A DNA stretch of 64,000 nucleotides from Halobacteriovorax marinus. Lineage in GTDB: Bacteria; Bdellovibrionota; Bacteriovoracia; Bacteriovoracales; Bacteriovoracaceae. Shown here piece by piece: positions 62,904-64,000 of the stretch (position 1 is the first letter of the stretch; each line of letters begins with the position of its first letter). Location of the stretch: contig MAAO01000008.1 of assembly GCA_002163155.1 (NCBI GenBank), positions 267,354 through 331,353 on the forward strand, in the 5' to 3' direction. A program made the translations under genes and the position numbers. Below the pieces are notes generated by a model. That model did not search any database and had not been told where the DNA came from. It saw only the letters and a program-made list of their open reading frames with translations.

Positions 62904-63638
62904 TTAAAAGCTATCTGGTCCCAAGGAAAGTGCTTTTACTTCTGCATCTTGTATCAGCTCCTTTAATTCTCCAGATTTTTTTAATTCTCTGATTTTGCTT
63001 GAAACCATGCTGACCACTTCTCTTCTATTAGAATTGATATAATTATAAAGACCAAATCTTGCAAAAGTTCCACAATTTTTTAAAATTGATCGATATTCTT
63101 TTTGTTGTAAGAGTCGCCTTCCATTTATTTCTGTGTCTATAACAACATCGGCCCTTTTATATTTTACAAAATCAAATAGCTGTATGGCAGAGTTCATCTT
63201 ATGTACATTTTTTAAATCCGCGGTAGCTTCATTTGAATGAGCAACTCCACGAATAGTAGCGATCTTTAAGCCTTTTAGGTCTTTAGAGCTCTTAATTATT
63301 AATTGCGAATCCTTTAGACAATAAGCTGCAGTTTCTAAGTAGTAATAACTGGGATCAATTCTAATAAGACTTGGTTTATCATTTCCATAAGGAGTTATCC
63401 TTGCGATTTCCCCATCAATACTTTTATCTAAATTTGAATTTTTAGCCCTTGAAGGAGGGAGTGGAATGACTTTTAATCTTAATCCGAGGGAGCTATATAT
63501 TTTCTCAATGACATATTGAGCGACGTACTGTTCTACCAATTTTTCATTAGAACCAAAATATATTGTTTTTGGATCTATACCATAAGTATTAAACGAAGCT
63601 AGTGAAATTAAAATAATTGATAAGATTAGGTACTTCAA
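62904..63638 (-). CDS. Family-3 periplasmic solute-binding protein
   Basis: A 244-residue exported protein starting at TTG (AAGGAT upstream), signal peptide 'MKYLILSIILISLASFNTYG'. Fold markers: 'TIYFGSNEKLVEQYVAQYV', 'SSLGLRLKVIPLPPSRAKNS', hinge 'DLKGLKIATIRGVAHSNEAT' and 'LFDFVKYKRADVVIDTEING'. It resembles the other small binding proteins in this window. No transporter genes are present. It lies 124 nt upstream of the HD-GYP response regulator on the same strand, a likely unit. Ligand unknown. Confidence 0.82.
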   Translation of the reverse strand: MKYLILSIILISLASFNTYGIDPKTIYFGSNEKLVEQYVAQYVIEKIYSSLGLRLKVIPLPPSRAKNSNLDKSIDGEIARITPYGNDKPSLIRIDPSYYYLETAAYCLKDSQLIIKSSKDLKGLKIATIRGVAHSNEATADLKNVHKMNSAIQLFDFVKYKRADVVIDTEINGRRLLQQKEYRSILKNCGTFARFGLYNYINSNRREVVSMVSSKIRELKKSGELKELIQDAEVKALSLGPDSF

Positions 63639-63827
63639 GTTATTCTATCCTTACATATAAGAAACGATACTAATGATTAAATTTCTTTAATCATTATAAC
63701 CAAAATTAGAAATTTCAATAATAATCAATAATTAATTTTAAAGAAATTAAATTAAGGGGACCTCTCCTATCTCCTAAGATAAGGAAGTCTTATACACAAA
63801 TATCAATTTTGGGATTGAGTTCGTAAA

Positions 63828-64000
63828 TTACTCGAGAAGTTTCAGATAGTTTCTACCAAAGTTCGTCGCTTGCACCATGACAGATGTTTGCGCACTCTCT
63901 AAAATTGAGTTCTTAGCTTTAGCAGCTGTTTCACTAGCATAATCAGTATCACTGATTTTACTTTCAGACTCTTTACTATTGATGACATCGTTTCCAAGTT
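63828..64000 (-). CDS. Flagellin C-terminus (5' part beyond window)
   Basis: Absent from the ORF track because it is cut by the window edge. Reading the minus strand, the frame gives 57 residues ending in TAA at 63828: 'ESESKISDTDYASETAAKAK', then 'ILESAQTSVMVQATNF' and 'LKLLE'. This matches the conserved flagellin D0 C-terminus (consensus E-S-x-I-x-D-T-D-x-A, then Q-A-N and a terminal L-L). It would form the inner tube of the flagellar filament. Whether it is one of several flagellins cannot be judged. Confidence 0.85.
   Translation of the reverse strand, partial: LGNDVINSKESESKISDTDYASETAAKAKNSILESAQTSVMVQATNFGRNYLKLLE

Noticed and set aside
1-64000. CRISPR arrays, insertion sequences, prophage genes, rRNA and tRNA.
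   Set aside because: No direct-repeat/spacer pattern, transposase or phage gene seen; no rRNA motif. tRNAs were searched only by eye, so a tRNA-finding program would be needed to exclude them.

Overview
The window is AT-rich chromosomal DNA from a Gram-negative, flagellated, apparently marine-type bacterium. G+C looks like roughly one third by eye and was not counted. Nearly every gene encodes either a secreted or outer-membrane protein or a signalling protein. The mix fits the Bacteriovoracaceae/Halobacteriovorax side of the Bdellovibrionota: a chaperone-usher pilus, flagellin, a chemoreceptor next to a UrtA-like binding protein, many sensor kinases, HD-GYP and ankyrin proteins, and dozens of small exported proteins with no familiar family. 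That placement is inference from gene content; no rRNA or other marker gene is present.

Layout. 1-4.8 kb (minus): an archaic-type chaperone-usher pilus operon in the order pilin, small subunit, chaperone, usher, tip adhesin (adhesin cut by the window start), with a good sigma70-type promoter. 5-9.2 kb (plus): a double-domain periplasmic binding protein followed by a methyl-accepting chemotaxis protein. 9.3-13.1 kb (minus): secreted and outer-membrane proteins. 13.4-17.6 kb: a cytochrome-b5 fusion front-end desaturase, an MBL-fold lipoprotein, and an AraC regulator divergent from a DMT exporter. 17.7-27.4 kb: an HD-GYP-like/ankyrin protein, a secreted four-repeat protein, a sensor kinase whose best start is ATC plus its neighbouring binding protein, a propeller-like protein, and an ankyrin/STAS-like pair. 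27.5-38.8 kb: two paralogous cis/trans fatty-acid isomerases (Cti), one leading a four-gene operon that ends in an AraC/GyrI-type regulator; between them lie an orphan sugar-type binding protein, a decayed lipoprotein gene and secreted unknowns. 38.9-44.3 kb: a Baeyer-Villiger-type monooxygenase, an HTH regulator, a lipoprotein and an ATP-grasp enzyme. 44.6-53.6 kb: two more binding proteins, a porin and three histidine kinases. 53.8-56.8 kb: an NfeD-SPFH-SPFH operon divergent from a Pycsar-effector-like membrane protein. 56.9-61.3 kb: secreted unknowns, one of them a 930-residue coiled-coil protein. 61.4-64 kb: a binding protein with an HD-GYP response regulator, then the C-terminus of a flagellin.

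How the genes work together. The strongest theme is sensing. Six periplasmic solute-binding proteins occur with no permease or ATPase anywhere in the window, and five of them sit beside a chemoreceptor, a histidine kinase or an HD-GYP response regulator. They look like ligand-capture modules for signalling rather than transporters. A second theme is membrane-lipid remodelling (desaturase, two Cti enzymes, SPFH/NfeD). A third is the cell surface (pilus, porin, outer-membrane barrels, many exported proteins). I saw no CRISPR array, insertion sequence, prophage, rRNA or tRNA, though tRNAs were searched for only by eye.
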